Below, piece after piece: positions 51,080-52,267 of a stretch of DNA of 52,267 nt (position 1 is the stretch's first letter; each line of letters starts with the position of its first letter). Location of the stretch: contig CAZCJA010000005.1 in the NCBI GenBank assembly GCA_964499015.1, positions 1 through 52,267 of the forward strand, written 5' to 3'. This DNA comes from CAZCJA01 sp964499015. GTDB taxonomy: Bacteria > Elusimicrobiota > Elusimicrobia > F11. Under the pieces are notes generated by a model, which was not told the origin of the DNA, searched no databases, and was given only the letters and a program-made list of their open reading frames with translations. The position numbers were made by a program, and so were the translations under genes.

Positions 51080-52089
51080 TTCTTACACTGAAATCCGGCA
51101 TTACCAAAAAAGAGGTCGATAAAGTCGTCGCCAAAGTTAGAGAACTGGGCTTCACGGCATCATTGTCCAAAGGAACCGAACGCGTCGTTATCGGCGTCAT
51201 CGGCGACAAAGCCATCCTCCACAAAAGTAAGTTTGAAACGATGGAAGCGGTCGAGTTCATCACGCCGATCTCGAAACCGTACAAGCTCGTCTCCCGCGAG
51301 TTCAATAAAAACAACACGATCGTCCAGATCGGCAAAGTAAAGGTCGGCGGCAAACAGGTCGTCATGATCGGCGGGCCGTGTTCCGTCGACACCTGGGAAA
51401 ATTTGATCGCCAACGCCCGCGAAATCAAAAAGGCCGGCGCGCATCTTCTGCGCGGCGGCGCGTACAAGCCGCGCACCTCGCCATACGCTTTCCAAGGCCT
51501 CGGTGAAAAAGGTTTGGAGTTGTTGGCCGAAGCGAAACGTTTGACCGGCCTGCCTATCGTCTCCGAAGTCATGGACCCGCGCCAAGTCGCGATTATGTGC
51601 CGCTACGTGGACGTTCTGCAGATCGGCGCGCGCAACGCGCAGAACTTCGACCTCCTTCGCGAGGTGGGCCAATGTGATAAAGCCGTCGTTTTGAAGCGCG
51701 GCTTCGCCACCACAATCGAAGAATGGCTGATGAGCGCCGAGTACATCGTCGCCAAGGGCAACCATAACGTTATTTTGTGCGAACGCGGCATCCGCACGTT
51801 CGAAACCGCCACGCGGAACACGCTCGACTTAAGCGCCATTCCCGTGATCAAGCATTTGAGCCATTTGCCGATCGTCGTCGATCCGTCGCATGGCCTCGGC
51901 GTGCGTGAATACATCGTGCCCATGGCCAAGGCCGCGGTTGCGGCCGGCGCCGATGGCATCATGATCGAAACGCACCCGCGTCCGGCGGAAGCTCTTTCCG
52001 ACGGCCCGCAGGCGCTTCTGCCCGTTCAATTCGCCCAGTTTATGAAGGAAATCAAACTGGTGGCGGAGGCTGTCGGCCGCACCGTCTAA
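51076..52089 (+). CDS. aroF: 3-deoxy-7-phosphoheptulonate (DAHP) synthase, AroF/AroH-beta type
   Basis: 337 residues. An N-terminal ferredoxin-like regulatory domain (about 1-65, MILTLKSGITKKEVDKVV) is followed by a KDO8P/DAHP synthase barrel: GGPCSVDTWENL, LLRGGAYKPRTSPYAFQGLG, VSEVMDPRQV, QIGARNAQNF, KRGFATTIEEWL, VVDPSHGLG. It condenses PEP and erythrose 4-phosphate, the first shikimate step. The FL domain usually gives feedback by tyrosine or phenylalanine. GGGAGG lies about 13 nt before the ATG. tyrA follows after 3 nt. Confidence 0.95.
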   Translation: MILTLKSGITKKEVDKVVAKVRELGFTASLSKGTERVVIGVIGDKAILHKSKFETMEAVEFITPISKPYKLVSREFNKNNTIVQIGKVKVGGKQVVMIGGPCSVDTWENLIANAREIKKAGAHLLRGGAYKPRTSPYAFQGLGEKGLELLAEAKRLTGLPIVSEVMDPRQVAIMCRYVDVLQIGARNAQNFDLLREVGQCDKAVVLKRGFATTIEEWLMSAEYIVAKGNHNVILCERGIRTFETATRNTLDLSAIPVIKHLSHLPIVVDPSHGLGVREYIVPMAKAAVAAGADGIMIETHPRPAEALSDGPQALLPVQFAQFMKEIKLVAEAVGRTV

Positions 52090-52092
52090 TCC

Positions 52093-52267
52093 ATGAAAAA
52101 CGTTTGCATCGTCGGCGTCGGACTTATTGGAGGCTCATTGGGCATGGCCCTGCGCCGCGTTCGCCGCTCCGGCAAACGTGTGTACGCGGTGTCCGGTCTC
52201 GGCCGTTCCACGACGACACTTCGCGAAGCCAAACGCCTCGGCGCGCTCGATACATTCTCGACCAAAC
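52093..52267 (+). CDS. tyrA: Prephenate dehydrogenase TyrA, N-terminus only (cut by window end)
   Basis: 58 complete codons are visible. The N-terminus MKNVCIVGVGLIGGSLGMAL is the Rossmann GxGxxG dinucleotide-binding motif of prephenate dehydrogenases. A downstream VYAVSGLGRSTTTLREAKRL matches the usual second strand and helix. Its place after pheA-hisC-aroF makes the call firm despite truncation. It forms hydroxyphenylpyruvate for tyrosine. Confidence 0.85.
   Translation, partial: MKNVCIVGVGLIGGSLGMALRRVRRSGKRVYAVSGLGRSTTTLREAKRLGALDTFSTK

Overview
The window looks like a chromosomal segment from an uncultivated Gram-negative bacterium. The best fit is Candidatus Omnitrophota (OP3, PVC-related). 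The reasons are LPS assembly genes with heptose and Kdo steps, a very large modular membrane protein, O-antigen ligases carrying TPR tails, and weak use of Shine-Dalgarno sites. This placement is inference; no rRNA or marker tree is available. Coding density is very high: no gap exceeds 300 bases, and I see no insertion sequence, prophage or CRISPR array.

Layout. (1) 1-13061, plus strand: one giant open frame of more than 4,350 codons that enters from the left edge. It is a chain of modules, each starting with a hydrophobic segment, and it carries a GH77 4-alpha-glucanotransferase-like domain in the middle. (2) 13065-17837, minus strand: a co-oriented string of four tRNA genes (Asp, Phe, Thr, Val) interleaved with a GT-C/TPR membrane protein, a DUF2721 protein, a family 9 glycosyltransferase and an M48 lipoprotein protease. 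(3) 17924-23519: two tandem O-antigen ligase/TPR proteins. (4) 23533-33582: yebC-ruvC-ruvA-ruvB-spoIID-like-queA-tgt-HEAT-yajC-secD-secF, a compact block with many 1-4 base overlaps. (5) 33579-47338: envelope glycolipid genes. These are a possible B12/methionine-synthase-activation-like protein, a DUF374-WaaA fusion, GT9, two GT4, GT2, a polysaccharide deacetylase, lpxK, an LpxL-type acyltransferase, an O-antigen ligase, gmhB, a GT-C enzyme fused to a DUF2993-like domain, and a DUF3108 protein. A convergent GT-C gene follows on the minus strand. (6) 48871-52267: pheA-hisC-aroF-tyrA, an aromatic amino acid operon cut by the right edge.

How the genes work together. Regions 2, 3 and 5 together suggest a lipid A/Kdo/heptose core with polymer ligation, plus several undecaprenyl-linked GT-C sugar transferases. 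Region 4 combines Holliday junction resolution, queuosine tRNA modification and the Sec accessory translocon in a widely conserved order. Region 6 supplies phenylalanine and tyrosine.

Most unusual observation. The giant protein repeatedly contains internal segments that resemble the type IV prepilin (class III) signal: basic residues, Gly, four residues, Glu, then a hydrophobic helix. Six have the exact Gly-x4-Glu spacing, one has Asp in place of Glu, and four more hydrophobic module starts are degenerate. The protein may be a membrane-threaded polyprotein built from, or processed at, prepilin-like sites.
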